Source of the DNA: Flavobacterium dauae
GTDB lineage: Bacteria > Bacteroidota > Bacteroidia > Flavobacteriales > Flavobacteriaceae
Reading direction: 5' to 3'
NCBI RefSeq assembly: GCF_004151275.2
Contig: NZ_CP130821.1
Span: 2,480,001 to 2,544,000, forward strand
DNA: 64,000 bases
The notes beneath the pieces were generated by a model that ran no database searches, was not told the DNA's origin, and saw only the letters and a program-made list of their open reading frames with translations. A program made the translations under genes and the position numbers. How positions within the stretch are numbered: position 1 is the first letter of the stretch; each line of letters starts with the position of its first letter. Of the stretch, positions 9,192 through 18,500 are shown in pieces.

Positions 9192-10247
9192 AGCATTCAT
9201 TTTTGCAACAATCTGCTTTATTTCTTGTTCTTTCTTTTTAGGATAAATCAACAAAACATCGTCTTTATCTACAATAATAAAATCGTCTAAACCGCCAATA
9301 ACCACTAATTTATTAGGGTTTGTACGAATAATGTTATTTGTAGCGTTTTCTACAAACAAATTTCCGTTTACCATAGCATTGTCGCATTCGTCTTTAGGCA
9401 GTTTATCGTACAAAGATCCCCAGGTTCCTAAATCGTTCCAATCAAAAGTAGCAGGTAAAATAAAAACATTATCCGCTTTTTCCATTATGGCATAATCAAT
9501 CGAAATATTTTCGGCTTTACTGTAATTTTCTGCAATAAACTGTTTTTCTTCTGAAGTATTGAATGTTGAAAATCCTGCCTGAAACAACTGATACATTTCG
9601 GGCTGAAATTTTTCAAAAGCTTCTAAAATAGATCGAACATTCCAAACGAAGATTCCTGAATTCCAAAGGAAATTTCTTCGTTGAATAAATGTTTTTGCTG
9701 TTTGATAATCCGGTTTTTCTCGAAACTGAACTACCTTTTTAATCTGACGGGAATCTAATTTGTTGTATTCAATGTATCCATAACCTGTATTTGGAAAGGT
9801 TGGAATAATTCCTAAAGTCATCAGTACATTATCAGATTCACAATTATCAAAAGCACGCTGTAAATTCGATACAAACTGCACTTCGTCTTCAATCCAATGA
9901 TCAGACGGAGCCACAATCATCACCGCATCGGGATTTTGTTTTTTAATTTTCATCGACGCATACAAAATACACGGAGCCGTGTTGCGCATATCGGGTTCTA
10001 AAACAATTTGCTCATTGGTAATCATAGGCAATTGTTCTTTTAAAATACCGCTGTATTTATCGTTGGTTAAAATTAAAATATTTTCTTTCGGAATAAGCTG
10101 GCTTAAACGTGTAAAAGTTTTTTGAACCAAGGTTTCGCCCGTTCCTAACATATCGTGAAACTGCTTAGGAAATTCGGGTGTGCTTACTGGCCAAAAACGC
10201 GATCCCACGCCGCCTGCCATTATTACTGCATAATAGTTTTTATTCAT
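9177..10247 (-). CDS. manC: mannose-1-phosphate guanylyltransferase
   Basis: A 356-residue sugar-nucleotide transferase that makes GDP-mannose from mannose-1-phosphate and GTP. The N-terminal signature MAGGVGSRFWPVST..FPKQF (about residues 10-28) is the diagnostic nucleotidyl-transferase loop of GDP-mannose pyrophosphorylases. Further support is VAPSDHWIEDE (about 112-122), GYGYIEYN and the REKPD segment. Its length matches the monofunctional form; no phosphomannose isomerase cupin domain follows. It is the last gene of an SDR - SprT-like - manC operon, with only two bases between it and the SprT-like gene. The product feeds mannose/fucose-type surface glycans, which fits the glycosyltransferases at the start of the window. 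Confidence 0.93.
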   Translation of the reverse strand: MNKNYYAVIMAGGVGSRFWPVSTPEFPKQFHDMLGTGETLVQKTFTRLSQLIPKENILILTNDKYSGILKEQLPMITNEQIVLEPDMRNTAPCILYASMKIKKQNPDAVMIVAPSDHWIEDEVQFVSNLQRAFDNCESDNVLMTLGIIPTFPNTGYGYIEYNKLDSRQIKKVVQFREKPDYQTAKTFIQRRNFLWNSGIFVWNVRSILEAFEKFQPEMYQLFQAGFSTFNTSEEKQFIAENYSKAENISIDYAIMEKADNVFILPATFDWNDLGTWGSLYDKLPKDECDNAMVNGNLFVENATNNIIRTNPNKLVVIGGLDDFIIVDKDDVLLIYPKKKEQEIKQIVAKMNAKKSE

Positions 10248-10249
10248 TG

Positions 10250-10849
10250 TTAGGCATTCAAAAGTTCTACCTGCATATTAGGTTTAAACAAATATACTTG
10301 GTTATTTTTTATATCGGTGCATTCAAATAGTTTCACGCGGAGTTTTCCTTTCTTAAACACACGTCCGTTTTCAATTTTAAAGATGGTTCCCAAAGGTAGT
10401 TCATCGACAAAAACCTTGTTTGTTGGGGCATCGAATTTTTTAAGCTGCATAGATAAAATAGCGTCGGTATCGCTGCTTGCCGATGGATTTTTAAAATGAT
10501 TTGCCACAAAAGGCACAACTTCTTCCGGAAAAACCTGCGGATTGATAAAAGGAAGCATTAATAACCGAAAGGTTTGTTTCCATTCCAATCCGTGTGGTTT
10601 TATAAACCGACCATATTTTTGAAAAGCTACTAAATGCGCGATTTCGTGAATGGTAGTTATTAAAAAGCGATACTTATTCAGCGAGGCATTGACCGTTATT
10701 TGATGTGATCCGTCGGGATTTTTCCGATAATCACCATGACGAGTTAAACGTCCATTTACAATTTTAAAATGAATGTGGTAGGCTTTGATCAGTTCAAAAA
10801 CCGCATCGACTGCATTTTCGGGTAAATATGTTGCTAAAACGTTTTTCAA
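10250..10849 (-). CDS. SprT-like zinc metalloprotease-domain protein
   Basis: A 199-residue protein with a gluzincin-type HEIAH motif (H68, E69, H72) and a third histidine at H86 in KPHGLEWKQ, the SprT/Spartan-like arrangement. In eukaryotes the family cleaves DNA-protein crosslinks; the role of bacterial SprT proteins is poorly known. The C-terminal part is basic and may hold a small beta domain (VFVDELPLGTIFKIENGRVFKKG). It lacks a clear zinc-ribbon with four cysteines. It is directly abutted by the SDR gene upstream (no gap) and manC downstream (2 bases), so it is co-transcribed, though the shared pathway is not obvious. No signal peptide, hence cytoplasmic. Confidence 0.85.
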   Translation of the reverse strand: MKNVLATYLPENAVDAVFELIKAYHIHFKIVNGRLTRHGDYRKNPDGSHQITVNASLNKYRFLITTIHEIAHLVAFQKYGRFIKPHGLEWKQTFRLLMLPFINPQVFPEEVVPFVANHFKNPSASSDTDAILSMQLKKFDAPTNKVFVDELPLGTIFKIENGRVFKKGKLRVKLFECTDIKNNQVYLFKPNMQVELLNA

Positions 10850-11527
10850 TTATGGTGTGCTTGATGAAACTTCTAAAACCTTTCCGTTAAAAAAGGTGTT
10901 TCCGTTTAGGGCAAAATCTTTGATATAAGTTGCCATTCCTTGTGGGTTTATTGGCGCTTGATAACCAGGAAACGCCTCTTGAAGCATCTCTGTTTGTACC
11001 GCACCCAATGCCAAAACATTAAATGCAACGCCTTGTTCTTTGTATTCTTCTGCCAACAATTCAGATAAAGTAATAACCGCACCTTTACTAGAACTGTATG
11101 CCGCTAATCCTGGGAACTTTAAACTACCCTGAATGCCACCCATACTACTAATGGTTACTACATGCGCCCCGTTTGTCATAAATGGCAACACCGCACGGTT
11201 TAACGCCGCCACACCAAATACATTTACTTTGTAGACATACTCAAATTCCTGCGCAGTAATTTCGGCAAACGGTTTGTTTACAATAGCACCTGCGTTGTGA
11301 ATTAACACATCAATGGTTTTAAACTCGGTCTTTAATTCGTTTGCAAATTGATGTAATTGTTCTTCATTGCTTAAATCAACCGATTTATACACAACATTGG
11401 TTAGTGCTGCAAATTCTGGATTAGACTTACGCGATATTGCAATAACTCTGTGTCCTTCGGCAGCGAATTGTTTCACCAACTCTGCTCCTATTCCACGGCT
11501 TGTTCCTGTTATTATGATGGTTTTCAT
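10850..11527 (-). CDS. short-chain dehydrogenase/reductase
   Basis: A 225-residue classical SDR with the NAD(P)-binding TGTSRGIG (residues 7-14), NAG (78-80), a Ser pair at 127-128 and the catalytic YSSSK (Y144, K148). The Arg in TSRG and the Ser/Arg after the second strand (ISRKS) hint at NADP preference, an inference. The substrate-binding C-terminal loop is short. It is the first gene of the three-gene operon with the SprT-like protein and manC. The 134-base region between it and the M28 peptidase gene holds its leader; no sharp promoter was picked out there. The substrate is unknown, as usual for this family. Confidence 0.88.
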   Translation of the reverse strand: MKTIIITGTSRGIGAELVKQFAAEGHRVIAISRKSNPEFAALTNVVYKSVDLSNEEQLHQFANELKTEFKTIDVLIHNAGAIVNKPFAEITAQEFEYVYKVNVFGVAALNRAVLPFMTNGAHVVTISSMGGIQGSLKFPGLAAYSSSKGAVITLSELLAEEYKEQGVAFNVLALGAVQTEMLQEAFPGYQAPINPQGMATYIKDFALNGNTFFNGKVLEVSSSTP

Positions 11528-11661
11528 TTTGTTCGATTGTTAATGTGTTTAATCGTTGATTTGTTTAGATTCCTCACTTCGTTCGGAATGAACTACTATA
11601 TGTCTCCATTACAAACTTTTTACTTTACGACATTTGACATTCAACTTTATGACTTATCAGC

Positions 11662-12606
11662 CTAATTCATTTTAATTTCTTTGGTTTCTGCATTAATCAT
11701 TTTTGATACAACCGGTAACATTTCTTGTGCAACGGTAGTCATAAATTTAGTATCCATTACCTGAAATTCATCTTTTGGATGATGATAAAAATCAAAGTTT
11801 GAAAAATCGAACGCTGAAACAGTATGAGCCGGAATTTTAAACTCTTCGTAAAACGGATAATTGTCTGACGCTTTGAACAAATTATATTTCTCAGCACCAT
11901 CTGACATTCCTATTAAAGTACCACCCGCATATTCGTTTAACTTCGCAGCCATATTTGATTTGGTGTATCCTGTTAAAAACAGTTTAAAATCGTAATTCAT
12001 TGGCACGCCAACCATTTCAAAGTTCAACATGCTGTACACATTGATATTTTTTTGCTTTAATTTTTTAGCCAAATGTTTCGATCCTAACAATCCTTTTTCT
12101 TCGGCAGAGAAAAACACCACCAAAATACTGCGTTTGTTGTTTTTTGCTTTTCCTAAATATTTTGCTACTTCGGCTAAAACAGTCGTTCCCGAAGCATTAT
12201 CATTCGCACCGTTGTTGATGTAATCGCCCTCAAAACCTTTTTCTGTAATTCCGATATGATCATAGTGTGCACCCAAAATCACAAATTCGTTTTTTAGTTT
12301 TGGATCTGTTCCTTCGATATATCCAACCACATTAAATGAATTTTCATAGTTAGAAAGTGTGTCTTTATAAGTAGAAAAATACGGTTTAACGTTTGCTTTT
12401 TTTAGAATCTCTTCCAAATAATTGGCTGCTTTTTCAATTCCTTTAGAATTTGAATCTCTACCCTCCAGTTCATCAGAAGCTAAATATTGTAAGGTAAAAC
12501 TTACATCGGCTTCTTTTACCTGATAGTTAGAAACATCTGCACTTTTATTAGATTTACAAGCAACTAACGACAAAGATAAAGCTGCAAACAGAAGAATTTT
12601 TTTCAT
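11662..12606 (-). CDS. M28-family zinc metallopeptidase lipoprotein
   Basis: A 314-residue secreted peptidase. The N-terminus is a lipoprotein signal ending LSLVAC (lipid-modified Cys17). The M28 signatures are present in order: GAHYDHIG (first zinc His/Asp), NDNASGTTVLAE (bridging Asp), AEEKGLLGS (catalytic Glu pair), NFEMVG, and a late SAFDFSNFDFYHHPKDE segment supplying the last His. Aminopeptidase activity on peptides is likely, acting in the periplasm or on the outer membrane. It appears monocistronic: the pdhC terminator lies upstream of it, and about 130 bases separate it from the SDR gene downstream. Confidence 0.92.
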   Translation of the reverse strand: MKKILLFAALSLSLVACKSNKSADVSNYQVKEADVSFTLQYLASDELEGRDSNSKGIEKAANYLEEILKKANVKPYFSTYKDTLSNYENSFNVVGYIEGTDPKLKNEFVILGAHYDHIGITEKGFEGDYINNGANDNASGTTVLAEVAKYLGKAKNNKRSILVVFFSAEEKGLLGSKHLAKKLKQKNINVYSMLNFEMVGVPMNYDFKLFLTGYTKSNMAAKLNEYAGGTLIGMSDGAEKYNLFKASDNYPFYEEFKIPAHTVSAFDFSNFDFYHHPKDEFQVMDTKFMTTVAQEMLPVVSKMINAETKEIKMN

Positions 12607-12633
12607 TTATTTACGTTTTAAACAAAAATACAA

Positions 12634-12667
12634 AAAAACCCGTTCTGACAAATCAAAACGGGTTTTT
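12634..12667 (-). terminator. intrinsic terminator after pdhC
   Basis: An 11-bp perfect stem (AAAAACCCGTT at 12634-12644, AACGGGTTTTT at 12657-12667) with a 12-nt loop and a T run on the minus strand. It closes the pdhA-pdhC operon 20 bases past the pdhC stop. Confidence 0.85.
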
Positions 12668-12686
12668 ATAAATACTATTCTTTTAT

Positions 12687-14318
12687 TTAAGCTAACATTG
12701 TAACTGGATTTTCAATAAAATGTTTCAATGTTTGTAAAAATTCTGCTCCTGTAGCACCATCAACCGTTCTGTGGTCGCATGCCAAGGTAACTTTCATGGT
12801 ATTTCCAACCACAATTTGTCCGTTTTTAACAACAGGTTTTTCAATAATTGCACCTACTGATAAAATTGCAGAATTTGGTTGATTGATTATCGATGTAAAT
12901 TCTTCGATACCAAACATTCCTAAATTAGAAACCGTAAAAGTAGAGCCCTCCATTTCTTTTGGTTGTAGTTTTTTGCTACGTGCTTTGCCTGCCAAATCTT
13001 TAATTGAGCTACCAATTTGGGTTAAACTCAACAAATCGGTATGATTTACAACCGGCACAACCAAACCGTCTTCAACAGCTACAGCTACACCAACATTTAC
13101 ATGATGATTAATAATTGTAGCAGCTTCTGTCCACTGTGAATTTACCTGCGGATGTTTTTTCAATGCCATTGCACACGCTTTCACAACCATATCGTTGAAC
13201 GAAACTTTGGTATCTGGTAATGAATTGATTAGTTTACGCGATTCCATTGCATTATCCATATTAACTTCAATCGTTAAATAGTAATGTGGAGCCGTAAATT
13301 TAGATTCAGCCAAACGACGCGCAATTGTTTTACGCATTTGCGAGTTTTTAACTTCTTCTGCATGCACTTCGCCTGCTGGTACAAATGTTTGTACGCTTGC
13401 TTTTGGAGCTTCTGTTTTAGAAGCAGTAGCAACTTCAACTTTAGCAGCAGGTGTAAAGTTTTCTACATCGTTTTTCACGATGCGTCCGTTTTCACCCGAT
13501 CCTTTTACATCTGAAAGATTAATGCCTTTATCTTGTGCAATTTTTTTAGCTAATGGCGATGCAAAAACTCTGCTAGAATCGTTTGTTGCAGATGAAGAAC
13601 TTTCTGTTTTAGCAGCAGTTTCTTTTTCAGTATTTGATTCTTTTTTCTCTTCGGTTTTAGTCTCGGTTTTTGTTTTTGGTTTAGATCCGCCAGATAAAAT
13701 ACCAGAAACATCGGTTCCAGCAGGACCAACAATAGCTAAAACGCTATCAACCGGTGCCGATTCGCCTTCTTGAATACCAATATGCAACAAAGTTCCCGCA
13801 TAAAAAGATTCGAATTCCATTGTAGCTTTATCAGTTTCAATTTCAGCTAAAATATCGCCTTCTTTTACTTCATCTCCAACTTTTTTCAACCATGTAGCAA
13901 CCGTTCCTTCGGTCATCGTATCACTTAAACGAGGCATTGTTACAACGCTAACATTGTCAGGAATTTCTGTAGAAGTTTCTTCTGATTGCTCTTCTTCTTT
14001 TACCTCCTCCTCTTTATCTGATGTATCTTTTTTTACCTCTTTAGAAGAAGATCCGTTTAATAAAGATTGATAATCTTCACCTTCTTTACCAATAATTGCC
14101 AAAACACTGTCAACATTTGCTGTTTCGCCTTCCTGAACACCGATATACAAAAGGGTTCCTGAATGAAACGATTCAAACTCCATTGTAGCTTTATCAGTTT
14201 CGATCTCTGCTAAAATATCACCTTCAGAAATTTTATCTCCAACTTTTTTTAACCAAGATGCCACGGTACCTTCTGTCATGGTATCGCTTAAACGAGGCAT
14301 TGTAATAATTTCAGCCAT
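12687..14318 (-). CDS. pdhC: pyruvate dehydrogenase E2, dihydrolipoyl acetyltransferase
   Basis: A 543-residue E2 subunit that transfers acetyl groups from lipoamide to CoA and forms the core of the complex. Two N-terminal lipoyl domains, each with ETDKATMEF (lipoylated Lys43 and Lys164), are separated by acidic Glu/Ser-rich linkers. A Lys/Thr/Glu/Ser-rich linker precedes the peripheral E3/E1-binding domain (about residues 250-288, ASPLAKKIA..GSGENGRI). The C-terminal catalytic domain ends with DHRTVDG (His516, Asp520). It starts 3 bases after pdhA. The two lipoyl domains are nearly identical, so recent internal duplication or homogenisation is likely. An AGGAGG-like run on the minus strand within it encodes a poly-Glu linker and is not a ribosome site. 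Confidence 0.95.
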   Translation of the reverse strand: MAEIITMPRLSDTMTEGTVASWLKKVGDKISEGDILAEIETDKATMEFESFHSGTLLYIGVQEGETANVDSVLAIIGKEGEDYQSLLNGSSSKEVKKDTSDKEEEVKEEEQSEETSTEIPDNVSVVTMPRLSDTMTEGTVATWLKKVGDEVKEGDILAEIETDKATMEFESFYAGTLLHIGIQEGESAPVDSVLAIVGPAGTDVSGILSGGSKPKTKTETKTEEKKESNTEKETAAKTESSSSATNDSSRVFASPLAKKIAQDKGINLSDVKGSGENGRIVKNDVENFTPAAKVEVATASKTEAPKASVQTFVPAGEVHAEEVKNSQMRKTIARRLAESKFTAPHYYLTIEVNMDNAMESRKLINSLPDTKVSFNDMVVKACAMALKKHPQVNSQWTEAATIINHHVNVGVAVAVEDGLVVPVVNHTDLLSLTQIGSSIKDLAGKARSKKLQPKEMEGSTFTVSNLGMFGIEEFTSIINQPNSAILSVGAIIEKPVVKNGQIVVGNTMKVTLACDHRTVDGATGAEFLQTLKHFIENPVTMLA

Positions 14319-14321
14319 TTT

Positions 14322-15320
14322 TTATAATTTATGAGGAATAAACGGATAATTTTCTTGATCGTAAACCACATCGTACATTACATTTGTATCAGGATATGGT
14401 GATTCTTCCGCGAATTTTTCACATTCTGAAACCAGATCACGTACACGGTTATCTATTGTTTCGATCTCTTCATCAGTCGCCCAATTATTTTCTTTAATAA
14501 CATCTAACACCTGGGTAATTGGATCGATTTTTTTGTATTCTTCAACCTCTTCTTTGGTACGGTAATGTTGCGCATCAGACATTGAATGCCCGCGGTAACG
14601 GTATGTTTTTATTTCTAAGAAAGTTGGACCTTCACCACGGCGAGCTCTTTCAATAGCATCGTACATAGCTTCGGCAACTTTTACAGGATTCATTCCATCT
14701 ACTGCATATGAAGGCATTTCGTAACCTAAACCTAATTTCCAAACATCGGTATGGTTTGCAGTACGTTCTACCGAAGTTCCCATTGCATACCCATTGTTTT
14801 CACAGATAAACACTACTGGAAGTTTCCACAACATTGCCATATTAAAGGCTTCGTGTAAAGAACCTTGGCGAGCTGCGCCATCACCAAAATAAGTTAAAGA
14901 TACTCCGCCAGTTTCTAAATACTTTTCGGCAAAAGCCATTCCTGCTCCTACAGGAATTTGAGCCCCTACGATACCGTGACCACCATAAAACCCGTGTTCT
15001 TTAGAGAAAATGTGCATTGATCCTCCCAAACCTTGAGAAGTTCCTGTTGCTTTCCCTAAAAGTTCTGCCATAATACGGCGAGGATCAACCCCCATGCCGA
15101 TAGGCTGTACGTGGTTACGGTAAGCGGTAATCATTTTATCTTTTGACAGATCCATAGCGTGCAACGCACCTGCTAAAACAGCTTCTTGTCCGTTGTATAA
15201 ATGCAAAAATCCTCTTACTTTTTGTTGAATGTATAATGCTGCCAGTTTATCTTCAAATTTGCGCCAAAACAGCATATCTTCATACCATTTTAAATATACT
15301 TCTTTAGTAATTTCTTTCAT
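14322..15320 (-). CDS. pdhA: pyruvate dehydrogenase E1 component, alpha subunit
   Basis: A 332-residue thiamine-diphosphate enzyme subunit that decarboxylates pyruvate. The TPP motif runs from GDGAARQG (146-153) to ENN (174-176). The conserved HGIVGAQIPVGAG (115-127) precedes it, and the phosphorylation-loop-like YRYRGHSMSD region lies near residue 240. It is the heterodimeric alpha form; the E1-beta gene is not next to it and must lie elsewhere, as in many flavobacteria. It is first in the operon with pdhC. A TACATTTG -7 box 62 bases upstream is the likely promoter. The product supplies acetyl-CoA for the TCA cycle. Confidence 0.95.
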   Translation of the reverse strand: MKEITKEVYLKWYEDMLFWRKFEDKLAALYIQQKVRGFLHLYNGQEAVLAGALHAMDLSKDKMITAYRNHVQPIGMGVDPRRIMAELLGKATGTSQGLGGSMHIFSKEHGFYGGHGIVGAQIPVGAGMAFAEKYLETGGVSLTYFGDGAARQGSLHEAFNMAMLWKLPVVFICENNGYAMGTSVERTANHTDVWKLGLGYEMPSYAVDGMNPVKVAEAMYDAIERARRGEGPTFLEIKTYRYRGHSMSDAQHYRTKEEVEEYKKIDPITQVLDVIKENNWATDEEIETIDNRVRDLVSECEKFAEESPYPDTNVMYDVVYDQENYPFIPHKL

Positions 15321-15381
15321 AATACGAATTTCTATTAATTACCAATACTTCTTAAATTGGCAATAAGCAAAAGTAAGACTT

Positions 15382-15389
15382 CAAATGTA
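15382..15389 (-). promoter_or_regulatory. candidate -7 box for pdhA-pdhC
   Basis: The minus strand reads TACATTTG, an exact match to the Bacteroidota TAnnTTTG -7 consensus, 62 bases upstream of the pdhA start. No clear TTTG -33 element is seen at the expected spacing. Confidence 0.5.
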
Positions 15390-15475
15390 GAACTAAAAAT
15401 AAAATAAGTTATTTTTAATTAAAGAATGTAAATTAATTACAAACTATTCTTGTTTCTGTACTTAATTGAAAAAGA

Positions 15476-15502
15476 AAACGAGAGGCTATTGACCTCTCGT
15501 TT
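15476..15502 (-). terminator. intrinsic terminator after the 1495-residue T9SS gene
   Basis: A perfect 10-bp stem (AAACGAGAGG at 15476-15485, CCTCTCGTTT at 15493-15502), 7-nt loop, followed by a T-rich stretch on the minus strand, 22 bases past the stop codon. Confidence 0.82.
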
Positions 15503-15523
15503 CTTGTAATTTATTTTTAAAGA

Positions 15524-18500
15524 TTATTTTTTAACAACCTTGATAAATTGCGATCCTGTATTGGTATGAACTTTTACCATATACGTTCCTGCAGCTAAAG
15601 TAGAAACATTAATTCTTACTTCATTTGAATCAAATTGTTGTGTTTTAACTTGCTTACCGGTTACATCATAAACCTCAATAGATTTAATTGCTTCTTTATA
15701 AGAAATTGTCAATTCAGAATCTGTTGGATTTGGATAGTATTTCAATGATGCTAAATCTAAATCGTTTAATCCTAAAAATATATCTACTGTTACTGCTAAC
15801 GGTAAACTTGGACAATTTCCTGTGCCAATTATCACGCCGTAGTACGTTTTACCTTTTACCAATGGCGTAGAAGGGTATAATGGGTTTGCATTATTAACAG
15901 CATCGTTATATGATTCAAACCAAACTACATTTGCTTCGTTTGTTTTTAAATCTTTAACTTCCGCATAATCTGGGAACGATTGATTTATATTACCCGTTGG
16001 TGCATTTGGTCTGGCATTTACTGTTACGCTAACCGCTGTTGTAGCAGTTTCACAACCGTTTTCAACTTTAGAAATATAATAAATCCCCGTAGTAATCACA
16101 TCATTTTGTCCCATTTCGGTAGTTGCAAAAGGAGTTGAATAAACCTTATAACTTGAACCTGGAGTAGGATTTAATGGAAGTGATGAAACCGTAGCATCTC
16201 CACAGATTTCCAAAGCACTTATTACCGGTGCACTTACACTTAAAATTCTAACACTTACTGCACGTTTTGGAGAATCACAATCACCAATTGACTGCCCTAC
16301 ATAATATGTACCACTTGTTAATGGTGTAGTATTAGTTAATGGAGTATCTGATGTACTAAAACTATACCAGTTTACATTAGCACCCGCTGTTGTAGCTGTT
16401 GCTAATAAATCGCCAACAATTCCAGAGCCACAAAAAGTTTGAACAGTTGTAGCTGTAGGCATTGATAAATTTTGGATAGTTGAAACATTTACAACAGTTC
16501 TGGCCGATTCACAATTGCCAATTTGTTGTGCAATATAATACGTTCCAGTAGCTAACACTGTTGTATTAGCTAGCGGAGTAGTATCGCCAATATTCTGATA
16601 CCAATTTACTGTTGCTCCTGAAGCTGCATTTACATTGATATCAGCTATAGTTGATGTACCACAGATAGATACATTACTTAACGTTATTGATGCCGGAGTT
16701 ACGCCAACAGTTACATTTACAGCTACTCTACTTGCAGATGTACAAGATCCGTTGGTAAATTCACCATAATATGTTCCGTTATTAATAGGTGCTGTATTTG
16801 CTAAAGCAGTACCTCCTGTTGATGTTAAATACCATTTCATCTGGAATCCTTGAACTGCATTAAAAACTAGATCATTAACTGTTGCAGAACCACAGAAACT
16901 TTGCGTTGGATTAGCAACTGCATTAGGTGCAACAGGATTAATTATTACTGTAAATGGTACTCTTGCTGATTTACATTTTGAAATTTCCTGTTCAACATAA
17001 TAAACCCCAGACGTTGTTATTTGAGTAATAGGTGTACTTGAAGTTTGACTATTGTAATAAGTTAAAACTCCATTTGGATTTTTACCAAAATTTGTAGCTG
17101 AAACATTAATTGGTCCACAACTATCTATATCATTCACTACAGGATTTTCTTTTAAACCTATACTAACAGTAAAATTTTTCTCTGTTCTACAACCAAATTG
17201 GTTTTCTATAACAACATTATAAGGTATGTTTAATGAATTCGAATTCCCTTTTAAATATACTATACCTGTATTAATGTTTCCGTCATAAGGAACGGTAGCG
17301 TTTTGATCGTAATATAAATTCGCAATAGGTGTCCAAGTAACTTGATAATTACTTATAGGTGTAATCTTAACGTTATCAATATACCAACCTGGATATACTG
17401 TATTTCCATCAGCGCCTATTCTAAATCTTACTTTAAACGTTCCTGTTCCTGTAAAATCTGCAGCTGGTACAATAAACTTCTCAGTCTTCCAAGGTGTAGT
17501 ACTTGGAACAGATGTTTGTTGTATTCCGTTCCAATCGGCATATGATGTTGTAGTAAAAAACATTGCCTGTGTTCCGTTAGGTTGTGTCAAAGCGGTATCT
17601 GCAAGGCCAGTATAGTCATCTTCTAAGAACGGCTTCCAAGTTGTACCGTTATCTGTTGTATATTCTAAATATCCATAATCCATAACTCCCGTAGAATCAG
17701 ACTGCAATGCCGCAATATGATCGAATTCTACGATGATAGATTTAAGATTATTCATATTTACCGAAGGGGAAAAATCTAGTGTAGCATTAGTTTGAGCACC
17801 ATAAGTTAACTTTAAACTTCCCGTACCTTCAGAGAATAACGTAGTGTCATTAACAATTGCGTCGCCTGTAATAGTGTTATTTAAGGTTACCCCAGTTGTA
17901 TTCCCGTTAAACAGATACTTGTTTGGTGTTTCATTAACAAAATTATCAACTTTTAACTCTTGAATATCATTAAAACAAAGGTTATAGTCATTTTGTAATT
18001 GTAACATTGTTGGAGAAGGAGGAAGTTCAACCCTTACTTCTGCATAATTAATACATTCTTCTCCGCCAGGGAAAGTATTACTTTGTTTCACTGTTAAGTA
18101 ATAAGTCAAAGGAACTGTTGGATTAAATGTCCATCCAACATTTTCATCACCCGATACAGCATTATCTGGATGATTTGGATGCGTAGGGTCGTTCGCAGGA
18201 TCATTCGGATCATTCGGATCAATTGCCTTAAGAGCCCATTCATAAGTATCAAACTCTGTAACACCAGAAAGAACATAAACTTTCGGAAGTGGCTGATTTG
18301 CACAATTATTAATAATTGAGTCAGATAACACTAAATTAGGAGCTTCTTTAAAATTAACATTTATTAGTTCAGGCTCATTAAAACAACCTTCAATTACGTC
18401 AAAATAACCATTAGTTCTATAAATTGAACGCGTACCTTCCTCTTTATCCATTATTGTACTCATATCATCAGTATCATTCATTACATACATTGTTCTATTA

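Noticed and set aside
11450..11665. 71-codon plus-strand frame between the SDR and M28 genes
   Set aside because: It overlaps the SDR start antisense, has no recognisable features, and its intergenic half is AT-rich noncoding-like sequence.
13984..14030. AGGAGG-like repeats on the minus strand
   Set aside because: They lie inside pdhC and encode a Glu-rich linker between lipoyl domains; no start codon follows.
17342..17545. Cys-rich plus-strand frame of 67 codons within the T9SS gene
   Set aside because: Antisense to a continuous long reading frame with clear domain structure; composition is a by-product of codon bias.
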